Source: Planctomycetaceae bacterium (GTDB lineage Bacteria; Planctomycetota; Planctomycetia; Planctomycetales; Planctomycetaceae). From it: 42,033 bases of DNA. Position 1 is the stretch's first letter, and each line of letters opens with the position of its first letter. The DNA is taken from contig JAHBXV010000048.1 in assembly GCA_019636285.1 (NCBI GenBank), positions 1-42,033 of the forward strand, in the 5' to 3' direction. Under the pieces are notes generated by a model. The model had not been told where the DNA came from. It did no database searches and saw only the letters and a list, made by a program, of their open reading frames with translations. Shown one piece after another: positions 19,754-27,780 of the stretch. The position numbers and the translations under genes were made by a program.

Positions 19754-19884
19754 TTTGGAAGATCCCAATGTCAGGCGTCCACGTTCTTCATAGTATTCGA
19801 AGAGTGACACCTTTCATTAATGCATTATCCTTGCCAGTAGATTTTTGAGGGGGAAGCGGCAGTCAGACTGTGTTGGCGGACGAA

Positions 19885-20538
19885 TCATTCGATGACCGCA
19901 TCGTATTCCGCCGCGAGCAATCCCGGGTGATCTTCGCTTCCCTGATAGGCCCAGGAAATGAACACCAGGACATATTCTCCCGGCTCATTGGGAACATTGA
20001 ATTCCCCCTTGCAGGTCCGTCGCAGTCGGCTCGTGTTGCCACCCAGAAACTTGAACCAGCGGATCATCCATCCCCGCTGGTTGTCCGACCGCGAGACAAT
20101 GCCCAGGCCAGCCCCCAGGCAGGTGTTCGGGTTCAATCGCGGATCGCCATGGACCACGCCTTCCACGGAAATGGTCTTGCCGGCCGGCAGCACCACCAGA
20201 TGATCGTCGACGATCCGTCCGTCGAGCTTCAGTTCGACATCGGCGAAGATCTCATGGGCGACGGGAAGCGGCTTGTTCGGGCGCCCGGGGAGCGGTTTCC
20301 CTTCAAAGCCGCTTCCCGTGAACGGAAGTGGAAAGAGTTCGCCGCCGCGCTCGCGATTCAATCGCTTGAGGGTCGCCTGGACGTCCGCTAGAGGTGGATT
20401 GGTCTGTCCGATTAAAGGGGTTTCGGCCGAGTTCGACCCGAACAGCAGCCAGAGAATGAGCAAGGCGACAACGCTGGCAGCTAGGGCGAGCAGTCGTCGT
20501 GATGTCACAAATCGAGTCTCGGTGCTGTCGTTGTACAT
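19885..20538 (-). CDS. Membrane-anchored protein of unknown function, paralogue A
   Basis: The 217-residue product has a short cytoplasmic N-terminus, one membrane helix at about residues 15-34 (LLALAASVVALLILWLLFG) and a large, probably extracytoplasmic domain. It aligns along its whole length with the product at 20744-21394. Shared blocks include GELFPLPF, GRPNKPLP, FADVELKLD, VLPAGKTISVEGV, LGAGLGIVSRSDNQRGWM and VPNEPGEYVLV, and both end LLAAEYDA. The VELKLD and PNEPGEYVLV segments read like beta strands of a carbohydrate-binding-like or Ig-like fold, but no family is assigned. It is 205 bases downstream of its paralogue. Confidence 0.85.
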   Translation of the reverse strand: MYNDSTETRFVTSRRLLALAASVVALLILWLLFGSNSAETPLIGQTNPPLADVQATLKRLNRERGGELFPLPFTGSGFEGKPLPGRPNKPLPVAHEIFADVELKLDGRIVDDHLVVLPAGKTISVEGVVHGDPRLNPNTCLGAGLGIVSRSDNQRGWMIRWFKFLGGNTSRLRRTCKGEFNVPNEPGEYVLVFISWAYQGSEDHPGLLAAEYDAVIE

Positions 20539-20743
20539 CAGGGCTCCAGAACCGAGGTGGCCCGTGAATTGGCGGTGAAGTGGTTGCTCGGCGAATGAAT
20601 CCGCCGGGCGTTCATATCATGCCTTGCGAATCTCAGGTCATTCATCCTCCGAGAATTCGCAACTGCCGATAGGGCAGTTCGTGTTGTCGCACCAAAGTCA
20701 AAGTATTGGCTTCCGCCGCGAATTCTGGCATCGATAGAGAGTG

Positions 20744-21394
20744 TTATTTGATTATGGCATCATATTCCGCAGCGAGCAGGCAGGGGTGGTCGCCATTTCC
20801 CATCATTGCCGAAGAGACGACAACCAGGACATATTCTCCTGGCTCGTTCGGAACAACATATTTCCCCGCGAACTCACAGCGTCGATTGCTGGTATGGTCA
20901 CCAAGAAACTTGATCCAGCGAACCATCCACCCACGTTGATTGTCGGCTCGGGTGACAAGACCTAGCCCTGCTCCTAAGCCAATGTTTCGGTCCAATTGCT
21001 CATTGGCGTGGATCACTCCTTCCACAGCAATGGTCTGGCCGGCTGGCAGGATAACCGAGCCGCTTCCGACCGGCTTTTCATCAAGCTTTAGTTCGACGTT
21101 GGCATAGATTTCCGGGGAAATTGGCAATTCCTGATTCGGGCGGCCGGCGAGGGGGCGGCCGGCAACTTCCATACCTTCGAACGGCAAGGGAAACAGTTCA
21201 CCATCCCGGATTCCTTCAATTTGCGAGAGGAATTTCATGGTTGCGTATTCGCGGGGCGGGCTGTCTGTTGGGGGATAACTTAGCGATTGCCAAAACCACC
21301 AAGTAACCAATCCCGCCACTAGTGCTGCCGATACGCTGGCAATCCATCGAATGAGTGATCGCGATCGTTGGCGAAGGGAGGCGCGGTCGTGCAT
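20744..21394 (-). CDS. Membrane-anchored protein of unknown function, paralogue B
   Basis: A 216-residue product with one membrane helix near residues 17-36 (IASVSAALVAGLVTWWFW). It is a full-length paralogue of the product at 19885-20538, sharing GELFPLPFEG, GRPNQELP, YANVELKLDE, LGLVTRADNQRGWMVRW and VPNEPGEYVLV. The start at 21394 is chosen because it gives a length and N-terminus matching paralogue A, although no ribosome-binding site is obvious. In-frame starts also exist at 21430, 21460 and, as TTG, 21475. The tandem arrangement shows a local duplication, and base composition looks less GC-rich than in the housekeeping genes nearby. Function is unknown. Confidence 0.82.
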   Translation of the reverse strand: MHDRASLRQRSRSLIRWIASVSAALVAGLVTWWFWQSLSYPPTDSPPREYATMKFLSQIEGIRDGELFPLPFEGMEVAGRPLAGRPNQELPISPEIYANVELKLDEKPVGSGSVILPAGQTIAVEGVIHANEQLDRNIGLGAGLGLVTRADNQRGWMVRWIKFLGDHTSNRRCEFAGKYVVPNEPGEYVLVVVSSAMMGNGDHPCLLAAEYDAIIK

Positions 21395-21583
21395 GTCATA
21401 TACGGCTAATCGGGAGTGGACGGTTCGCATGCTGGCTGATTCCAGCAAGGGCGTCGTCATTCGATCCAAGGCCAAGCATTCGTGACTGACGCAGGATTCG
21501 CCGCGTCATCATTTGTTCCAACAGGTCCGCAGTAATATTGACGCTCTTAGCGTTGCATTGAGTGGGGATGAACTCACGGCCGA

Positions 21584-21982
21584 TCAAGGGATTGTCCAAT
21601 AGTTCTGATCGAATGCGGATGCCATTGTCGCATTGTCCATCACCGAAACACGTACCTTATAGTCACCATTGGAACTGAAAGTGTTGCCCACACTCTGAGT
21701 GTCGTCTGGTTCTGTGTCCCACGAATTATTGTTCGTGGATGTCGACTTTAGTGGGCCAAGGGGACGTTGAGTCGACCAAGTGCTTCCGTTCAACTTGTAA
21801 AGAGACCCCGTTACCGGAGAACCCTGCGCGCAATCAGTTGTCGTCCCATCGACCGAAGTGCAATTCCAAACGCTTCCACTTCCATCGGGCGGCGTATTAA
21901 TGGTGATTGTGACGGCGCCCATCAGGAGTGGGCTGGCAGCGACGATGCAAGCTCCGCGAAGAATTCGTTGGAGGCGGCTCAT
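21584..21982 (-). CDS. Small secreted protein of unknown function
   Basis: The 132-residue protein starts at an ATG with a strong AAGGAG seven bases upstream. A signal peptide is evident (RLQRILRGACIVAASPLLMG, then AVT). The mature part is rich in Ser, Thr, Asn and Gly with two Cys (VWNCTSV, TTDCAQG), which could form a disulfide outside the cytoplasm. The sequence DYKVRVSVMDNA suggests a beta-sandwich end. It lies upstream of the two paralogous membrane proteins on the same strand with a gap of nearly 190 bases, so co-transcription is possible but not shown. No family recognised. Confidence 0.75.
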   Translation of the reverse strand: MSRLQRILRGACIVAASPLLMGAVTITINTPPDGSGSVWNCTSVDGTTTDCAQGSPVTGSLYKLNGSTWSTQRPLGPLKSTSTNNNSWDTEPDDTQSVGNTFSSNGDYKVRVSVMDNATMASAFDQNYWTIP

Positions 21983-22181
21983 GGGTAGCTCCTTGCAGAA
22001 TAGGGTCGGAGGATGGGATGCGATTGAGGATAATCCCCCCCCGTTTAATTTCAACCCGAATTCGCAGGAACTTATGGAGGCGAAACCAGTTAGAGGTGTC
22101 TACGAAAAGCTGTTAGTAGAAATAGTGGTGTTCGATGCTCGGCGGGCTGGTGCCAGATCGCCACCAGTAAAATTAGTTTTT

Positions 22182-22556
22182 CTACACGAGCCGTAGGATC
22201 GCCGGGTAGCGCCAGGGTTTACCGTCGTAGGTTTTGATGCTGGCGATCAGCGCGAAGACGATCTGAAACAACAGGACCAGCGGGAGGAGCAGAAACCCGA
22301 TGAGCACAAAACAGAGGATGCCCGCGATCGCTCCGTAGATGAGCGTCGTGATCTGGAAGTTGATCGATTCCCGGCCCTGCTCGCGGACATAGGGCATGTC
22401 ATCCCGCTTCATGAACCAGATGACGAGCGGAATGATAAAGTTGCCCAGGATCGGAAAGACGTAAAACCCGAACGTTCCCAGGTGGCACAGCATCGCCCAG
22501 GTGCGTTCTTCCTTGGGGATGTCGGTGGGGACATCGGACAGGTCGACTTCGTTCAT
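22182..22556 (-). CDS. DUF4870-family membrane protein
   Basis: A 124-residue integral membrane protein with the DUF4870 pattern. The N-terminal EERTWAMLCHLGTFGFYVFP leads into the first helix, then GNFIIPLVIWFMKRDDMPYV and REQGRESINFQITTLIYGAI, which are the most conserved parts of the family. Two more hydrophobic segments follow, with a short C-terminus (YDGKPWRYP). The family is Tic20-like by topology; its function in bacteria is not established. GAGGAAAG lies eight bases before the ATG. It is downstream of the secreted protein gene at 22611 on the same strand with a gap of 54 bases, so an operon is likely. Confidence 0.9.
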   Translation of the reverse strand: MNEVDLSDVPTDIPKEERTWAMLCHLGTFGFYVFPILGNFIIPLVIWFMKRDDMPYVREQGRESINFQITTLIYGAIAGILCFVLIGFLLLPLVLLFQIVFALIASIKTYDGKPWRYPAILRLV

Positions 22557-22610
22557 CGCGCGAACTTTCCTCGGAGACTTCGGTCCCCGATGTCGGCGGT
22601 GGCCAACGGA

Positions 22611-23285
22611 CTAACCGGCTGTCATCCCTGAGACGACAATCACCAGCGGTACTTTGACGGCGGCGTCGCCTGCTTTTCCGTCGCCGACGACGGTCAGAAC
22701 CCACCAGTCGAAGTCTTCGTTGTGAGTCAGCTTGGCGGCTTCGGTTCCCTCTTCCGGGGGAACCAGGAAATAGATCGCCGGGTGATTTGAGCCGGTCGCG
22801 GGAGCGCTCAGCTTGTTGACGGCGTCGGGCGTTTTCATCGGGGCGGGGTCGGTGTCGGCCTTGGCGGGAATCGCGAGCAGGAAGTCGTACGTTTCGCTCG
22901 TGCCAACGTGGTTTCCATCAACGGGCTGCTGCCCGTAACGGAGCGTGTAGACGCCAGGCTTCAATTCCTGGCCACGAAAGTCCGTGTAGTCGGACGACTT
23001 CTCGACCTTAATTGCACCGACGAGTTGACCGACTGCGAAGGGATACTTGACCGAGAGACTCGGCTTAAAGTCGGGCTTGATCGCGAGGGATTTCACCAGC
23101 CAGACGGTGACCACTGGTTCGTCACCCACGACAACCTGGGTTCCCGCCGGGTTGAGGGCCGCCGCGATCTTTCCGGACAATTCCGAGGGGAGCCCCTCGG
23201 CCGTCTTCAACTGGCCCTCGTCAGCCGACGCGCCCACGAACGGAGCCACGAGAATCGCGGAGAGAACCAGCGGAAGACACTTCAT
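22611..23285 (-). CDS. Secreted protein of unknown function
   Basis: The 224-residue product begins with a Sec signal peptide (MKCLPLVLSAILVAPFVGAS, cleavage near ADEG). The start at 23285 has GAGGTTACC upstream; longer in-frame sequence to 23372 has no such support. The mature protein is soluble with segments such as LKPGVYTLRYGQQPVDGNH and HPAIYFLVPPEEG, a pattern I associate with planctomycete periplasmic proteins of unknown role. The C-terminus ends VKVPLVIVVSGMTAG, rather hydrophobic and possibly a last beta strand. It probably heads a two-gene transcript with the DUF4870 gene. The region upstream to 23548 contains a copy of the GTGCCACTGGCTC repeat. Confidence 0.82.
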   Translation of the reverse strand: MKCLPLVLSAILVAPFVGASADEGQLKTAEGLPSELSGKIAAALNPAGTQVVVGDEPVVTVWLVKSLAIKPDFKPSLSVKYPFAVGQLVGAIKVEKSSDYTDFRGQELKPGVYTLRYGQQPVDGNHVGTSETYDFLLAIPAKADTDPAPMKTPDAVNKLSAPATGSNHPAIYFLVPPEEGTEAAKLTHNEDFDWWVLTVVGDGKAGDAAVKVPLVIVVSGMTAG

Positions 23286-23415
23286 TGGTAACCTCGGTCG
23301 GACCAGGGGCAAGCAGGTGCGTTTCAATGATAGAGCGCGGCCAATGCCGATCGTGATGTAGTGGATTGACAAGTACTCTGTCGGTGCGTCGTGTTCTAGA
23401 CACTCGATTTCAGGA

Positions 23416-23455
23416 GCACTGGCGGAGCCAGTGGCACACGGAAATCAAGCCGTGG
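23416..23455. repeat. Copy of the GTGCCACTGGCTC palindromic repeat
   Basis: On the plus strand CACTGGCGGAGCCAGTG forms a 7-bp hairpin followed by GCACACGG and AAATCAAGCCGTG. About 40 bases match the copies near 13564 and 41987. It lies between the genes at 22611 and 23549, in a 260-base gap with no other gene. Confidence 0.7.
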
Positions 23456-23548
23456 CAAAGGCTCGTCCGGCATCGAGCACGGTTCACAAGCGGCTGGACG
23501 CATTGTGGCAGAGCCAACGAACGCGGGGATCCATGCGGGCCAGCGTTC

Positions 23549-24205
23549 TTAGCGGCGGAACGTGCCGAGGAATGCGCTGCGCTGGCCGTGCGAAGTGAAC
23601 GACGTGTTGAGGGCGTCGCCCGTATAGGAGAGCGTGCTCGTGTAGGCGGGAGTGATGTCGCGGGCCTTGGTGAGAGGCTGGTAGTACATCTCTTCGTTCG
23701 TGCAGACGCAGTCGCCCTTCTTGAGAGCCCGCGTCTCGATCGAAGCCAGTTCACCTGCCTGGAACTTCCCACTGGCGGCCAGGTGATCGTTTTCGAAAGA
23801 CATGGTCACAGGCTGAACCCGAGCGACATTTTGCGTGTACTCGGCAGCCTGAGTCTTTGCGAAGTTGACGAGTGCGACGCGCTGCTCCGGAGAAGCCTTG
23901 TCGTCCACCAGAATGACCGACGTCATTTTGCCGGCGTTGTACTTGAAGACACCCGTGTCGCCGATGGTCGACTCAGCCGATGTCACGACGGCGACCGTCA
24001 AACCCTGGAGGTTGATGTTGTTCCAGCCCCCTTCGTCGACGCGCCATGCCATCACGGCTTCTTTACCCCCCAGGCTCATTTCCGCATTCGCGAAACAGGG
24101 GCCGGTGAAGACGTCGCACGTACGGGCTTCGAGATAATCCCCGGAAATCTGCCCGGCCAAAGCCGGTTGGGCAGCTAGCAACAACAGTCCAAGTGCCAGG
24201 CGCAT
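23549..24205 (-). CDS. Exported DUF1326-family protein
   Basis: The 218-residue product has a signal peptide (RLALGLLLLAAQPALAG) followed at once by the DUF1326 start GDYLEARTCDVFTGPCFANA. Next come WRVDEGGWNNINLQGL, then a long region ending with several conserved Cys/Asn segments (KKGDCVCTNEEMYYQPL). The domain is known from many bacteria as a conserved unit of unknown function. The start at 24205 lies seven bases after GGGGGAG; an ATG two codons earlier (24211) is also possible. It has no obvious operon partner; the upstream gap contains the A/T-rich repeat at 24305. Confidence 0.9.
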   Translation of the reverse strand: MRLALGLLLLAAQPALAGQISGDYLEARTCDVFTGPCFANAEMSLGGKEAVMAWRVDEGGWNNINLQGLTVAVVTSAESTIGDTGVFKYNAGKMTSVILVDDKASPEQRVALVNFAKTQAAEYTQNVARVQPVTMSFENDHLAASGKFQAGELASIETRALKKGDCVCTNEEMYYQPLTKARDITPAYTSTLSYTGDALNTSFTSHGQRSAFLGTFRR

Positions 24206-24304
24206 GGGCATTCTCCCCCAAGGCAAGGAACGAAACGATCGGTAGGAGTTTATTCTTGCCCCCTGGTCGTGTGAGGTCAAGGTGGTTCGGTTGGAGGTCA
24301 AAAT

Positions 24305-24340
24305 CAGAAATTCGAAATTCTAAACTCGAAATTCTAAATC
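24305..24340. repeat. A/T-rich short direct repeat
   Basis: TCGAAATTCTAAA occurs twice, at 24312 and 24326, 14 bases apart, after a related AGAAATTCGAAATTC. The stretch stands out from the GC-rich surroundings and lies between the DUF1326 gene and the small gene at 24402. Just beyond it is the TGACTGCTGATTTCTGACGG stretch that resembles one near 16055. Confidence 0.6.
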
Positions 24341-24401
24341 CGAAGCCGACAGAACACTGGGCTTTGCTGATGCCTGACTGCTGATTTCTGACGGCTGCCT
24401 G

Positions 24402-24614
24402 CTAATCTTCGTAGCAGGATCGAGAGGCGATGCGGCATTGGTCGCCGTCGCAGAGGCGATCGTCGGGACCGTAGGTGCGCTGGGTTTTGCCGCACCAGAA
24501 GTTGCCATCGCCGACAATCTGCCGATCTTCCGGCTGTCCGTGGTTGATGTACAGACCTTTGGACAGCAGGGCGCGGCAGCGCGGCGAGTCGAGAACCGGA
24601 AGCTCGTGCGTCAT
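24402..24614 (-). CDS. Small Cys-containing protein coupled to the molybdenum hydroxylase genes
   Basis: A 70-residue protein whose ATG overlaps the stop of the FAD-subunit gene as ATGA, with AAGGAG ten bases upstream, so it is translated with that gene. It reads MTHELPVLDSPRCRALLSKG, then GDGNFWCGKTQRTYGPDD, CDGDQC and ends RSCYED. The five Cys and the many Asp, Gly and Asn suggest metal binding or a structural zinc site, but this is inference. I do not recognise the family. Its tight coupling to a molybdenum hydroxylase suggests a role in assembly, electron transfer or maturation of that enzyme. Confidence 0.8.
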   Translation of the reverse strand: MTHELPVLDSPRCRALLSKGLYINHGQPEDRQIVGDGNFWCGKTQRTYGPDDRLCDGDQCRIASRSCYED

Positions 24615-25612
24615 GGCAGGTTGACTCCTTCCCATTGACCGGCGGCCTTGAGCACGGCTCGTTTGACGGCGGTGCGGGCCAGTTGAACTTTGTACTCGTT
24701 CATGGAGAGCGGTGTCGCCCGGGCGACGGCCATGTCGGCCGCGCGACCGGCGGTGTCGTCGTTGACGGGATTCCCCAAGAGGAAGCGGGCAGCTTCCTGA
24801 GCGACCCACGGTACCGGCGCGACGTGGCCCATCACGATTCGGGCTTCGCGTACGAGGCCGTTCTCGATATCGAGCGTGGCCGAAGCCGACGCGAGCGGCC
24901 AGTCGAGCCCCTGCATCTGCAGAACCTCGTACGTCGCGCTCGTCAGCACGCCCGGGTCCGGCAGCCACACATGGCTGACCAGTTGACCGGGCTTGAGGAT
25001 GGTGTTCCCCTGCCCGTTCGTCTTCGGCGTGATGTAGAAGTACTCCAGCGGAACCCACTCGGCCTGATCCGGCGCCGGGCCGATGATGCGGACCTTTGCG
25101 TTCCAGGCAATCGCGGATGGGGCAAAGCGAGACGCGTTCACGAACTTCGCCGGGCCCTGATTCCCCAGAATCGCGTGGTAACGATTGTCGCCTTCGGACA
25201 CGAGCGACTCGGCACCATCGATTCCCAGCAGGCCGTAGCCGTTGCGGAAGTACCAGCAGTTCGGGAGATGGCACAGATCCCCGCCGATGGTTCCCGCCGA
25301 TTGAACCTGGACGGCACGCACTCCGTCGACCACATCGATCAATGATCGGTAGTCGGCGAGCATCGGATCGCGGGCAAGTTCCGTCAGCGTGACGAGCGCG
25401 CCGATCTTCACGCCGCCATCCATTGCGGTGATTTCCCGCAGGCTGGAGATCGGCTTCAAATCGACGACCCGCTTCGGCTGAACCAGGTCGGCCCGCAGCA
25501 GGTTCATCAGGTCCGTACCGCCCGCAAGGACAGCAGTTTGACCCTGATGGTCGGCGAGGAATTCGAGGGCTTCTGCTTCTGTATCGGGACGGGCGTATTC
25601 AAAGTTTCTCAT
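24611..25612 (-). CDS. FAD-binding subunit of a molybdenum hydroxylase (xanthine dehydrogenase/PaoB-like)
   Basis: The 333-residue product matches the medium (FAD) subunit of the xanthine oxidase family. The FAD pyrophosphate loop is LAGGTDLMNLLRAD, the second FAD site is QVQSAGTIGGDLCHLPN, and the C-terminal domain follows. The loop after it, CWYFRNGYGLLG with NRYHAILG later, resembles the PaoB/HcrB subtype, which from memory carries an extra [4Fe-4S] cluster; here only two Cys (CHLPNC) appear in this area, so the extra cluster is probably absent or altered. It starts two bases after the stop of the molybdenum subunit and overlaps the small gene at 24402 by four bases. Confidence 0.92.
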   Translation of the reverse strand: MRNFEYARPDTEAEALEFLADHQGQTAVLAGGTDLMNLLRADLVQPKRVVDLKPISSLREITAMDGGVKIGALVTLTELARDPMLADYRSLIDVVDGVRAVQVQSAGTIGGDLCHLPNCWYFRNGYGLLGIDGAESLVSEGDNRYHAILGNQGPAKFVNASRFAPSAIAWNAKVRIIGPAPDQAEWVPLEYFYITPKTNGQGNTILKPGQLVSHVWLPDPGVLTSATYEVLQMQGLDWPLASASATLDIENGLVREARIVMGHVAPVPWVAQEAARFLLGNPVNDDTAGRAADMAVARATPLSMNEYKVQLARTAVKRAVLKAAGQWEGVNLP

Positions 25613-25614
25613 AG

Positions 25615-27780
25615 TTACGCTCCCTTCATAGCATCGAGGACGCGCTTGGGTGTGAGTGGGAGAATCGGGACGCGAACGCCAATCGCGTTGGCCACGGCGT
25701 TGGAAATGGCCGCGCCGGGCGAGATGACCGGAGGCTCGCCGATACCAATGACGCCGCGCGAATACTCGCTTTCCGGCTCGTAGAACTCGACGACGAGTTC
25801 GCCCACGTCGCCGATTCGCGGCAGCTTGTAGTTTTCGAGATCGGCGTTGATGAAGCGGCCGGTCTTCGGGTCCATGATCCGCTCTTCGCTGAGGGCGTAG
25901 GCAATCCCCATGATGAGCGAACCGAGAACCTGACTTTTGGCCGTCAAGCGATTGACGACGAGGCCAATATCCTGAATGGCGACCATCTTCTTCATGCGGA
26001 CAATGCCGGTCTCGGTGTCGACCTCGACTTCAGCCATCTGCACGCCGCCGACTTGCGCGGACGTCAGGCCATCGTCTTTCGGGCCCTCGCCGCGAACTTC
26101 AATGCCCATCGGACCCAGGAGCGAGCACGCCTGTTTCCAGGTACAGACTTCCTTGTCGCCCGACCAGACCTTGGAGTCTTTGACGGCCAGCGTCGCGAAG
26201 TCGACCGAGTGCTTAGCGGCCACCTTGTCCAGCACCTGCCACAGGGCTTCCTGCGACGCACGGCGAACCGGTCCCGAGACCCCGCCAATCGTCGTGCTGC
26301 CGCCCGACGGTCCGGCCTTGGGGTACTTGTTCGAGCCGATGTGAACGCGGACCGAAGTCATCGGAATGCCAAAGGTCTCGGCGGCGACAACACCGATCGA
26401 CGTCCGAATACCGGTGCCGATGTCCTGGCTTCCCAGGAACGTTTCAACCGTGCCGTCCGGGTGGACCTTCACCAGGCACGTCGCCGCGTGGGCCGCACCG
26501 CCCCATGTGTGCAGAGCGAGACCCAGACCGGTTTTGACCGAACCGTTCTGTCCCTTGCCCCGTGGATGCCACTTCGCCTGCCAGTCCATCAGCTTGGCGG
26601 CGATGTCGAGTTGAGCCGCGTAGACAGCCGGGCGGCCGGTGATGTCGAGGTTCTTGCGGACGAACGACAGGCTGTCGATCCCGGCGACGGCGGCGAGGTC
26701 ATCGATCGCGGTCTGCGTATACGCGCAGGCCTGAGGATGGTTGGGAGCCCGCCAGGCCCGTTGCGGGCCGGTGTGGGTCACAATGCCCGTCGCCGTCCGT
26801 CGACGATTGGGCGGATCGTAGACATAGGGCGTGACCGTCAGCGAGACCGTGCCGCCGCCCGTTCCGTTCGTGCCCCAGTGATTGCTGTCCCACGCGGTGA
26901 TCTTCCCGTCGGCGTCGCAGGCGACCGTCACTTCGGCCAACGAGGAGGGGCGATTTCCGGCGACTTTCAACTCGGTCCCCCGGTCCAGCATTAGCCGGAC
27001 AGGACGACCGGTCTCTTTCGCCATCTGGGCACAGGCGATGCCCCATTCGTCAGCCGCGAACTTCGAGCCGAAGCCGCCGCCGATGAATTCGCAATTGATG
27101 GAAACAGCCGCTTCTTCGATACCCAGGGGACCGGCAAATTGTCCAGCCGTGCCCGAGACGTTCTGCGTTGAGAGATGGGAGATCAGTTGATCCCCCTTCC
27201 ACTCGCAGTGCGAACCATGCGGTTCGAGGCACATGTGAGTGATGACGGCGGAACCGTATGTTCCCTTGTGAACGTACTTGGCCTCCTGGAGGGCGGCTTC
27301 GACATCCCCTTTCTTCTGATTTCCCTGCGACTTGGTGAGCTTGAGCGGCTCGCCCTTATCGGTGATCTTGGCGGCTTCCGCTCCCGCGAGATCGAAATCA
27401 TCGACCCAGTGGGGCAGGACTTCATATTCGATCGCGATGGCGCGCAAGCCGTCTTCAGCCTGTTCAGGGCGTTCAGCAGCCACCGCGACAATCAGTTCGC
27501 CTTCCCAGCGGACTTCGGTGTCGACACCTCGGAAGACATGCACGGCTTTGACGCCGGGAACTTGCTTGGCCGGTTCGACGTTCAGGCTCTTGATGATGGC
27601 GTGTGCGTGGGGCGACGTGAGAAGCCGGGCAAATAGAGTTCCCGGCGTGTTCATGTCGGCCGCGTACTTGGCGAGTCCCAGCGCTTTCTTCGCGCCGTCG
27701 TAAACGCGGGGGGTGTCTTTGCCGAGAATCTGTGCCTGCCCAAATTTAGGCCAGGCAATGGTTCGTTCCGCCATGGTCAT
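25615..27780 (-). CDS. Molybdopterin-binding catalytic subunit of a molybdenum hydroxylase
   Basis: The 721-residue protein is the large catalytic subunit of a xanthine dehydrogenase/aldehyde oxidoreductase-type enzyme, which hydroxylates aldehydes or N-heterocycles at a Mo centre. Visible features are GKALGLAKYAADM-like KKALGLAKYAAD near the N-terminus, the substrate-channel segment HMCLEPHGSHCEW, EFIGGGFGSKF, GPQRAWRAPNHPQ and, at the C-terminus, GIGEPPVISPGAAISNA, containing the family's catalytic Glu. It lacks its own Tat signal and would travel with the iron-sulfur subunit, as described for E. coli PaoABC. ATGA overlap with the upstream gene puts the start at 27780; an ATG two codons later is also possible. 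The substrate cannot be deduced. Confidence 0.93.
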   Translation of the reverse strand: MTMAERTIAWPKFGQAQILGKDTPRVYDGAKKALGLAKYAADMNTPGTLFARLLTSPHAHAIIKSLNVEPAKQVPGVKAVHVFRGVDTEVRWEGELIVAVAAERPEQAEDGLRAIAIEYEVLPHWVDDFDLAGAEAAKITDKGEPLKLTKSQGNQKKGDVEAALQEAKYVHKGTYGSAVITHMCLEPHGSHCEWKGDQLISHLSTQNVSGTAGQFAGPLGIEEAAVSINCEFIGGGFGSKFAADEWGIACAQMAKETGRPVRLMLDRGTELKVAGNRPSSLAEVTVACDADGKITAWDSNHWGTNGTGGGTVSLTVTPYVYDPPNRRRTATGIVTHTGPQRAWRAPNHPQACAYTQTAIDDLAAVAGIDSLSFVRKNLDITGRPAVYAAQLDIAAKLMDWQAKWHPRGKGQNGSVKTGLGLALHTWGGAAHAATCLVKVHPDGTVETFLGSQDIGTGIRTSIGVVAAETFGIPMTSVRVHIGSNKYPKAGPSGGSTTIGGVSGPVRRASQEALWQVLDKVAAKHSVDFATLAVKDSKVWSGDKEVCTWKQACSLLGPMGIEVRGEGPKDDGLTSAQVGGVQMAEVEVDTETGIVRMKKMVAIQDIGLVVNRLTAKSQVLGSLIMGIAYALSEERIMDPKTGRFINADLENYKLPRIGDVGELVVEFYEPESEYSRGVIGIGEPPVISPGAAISNAVANAIGVRVPILPLTPKRVLDAMKGA

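Noticed and set aside
24615-25274. A long frame continuous with the 70-residue protein, antisense-free but overlapping the FAD subunit in another phase
   Set aside because: The FAD subunit is certain in this region. Only the last 70 codons, after an ATG with a ribosome-binding site, behave like a gene.
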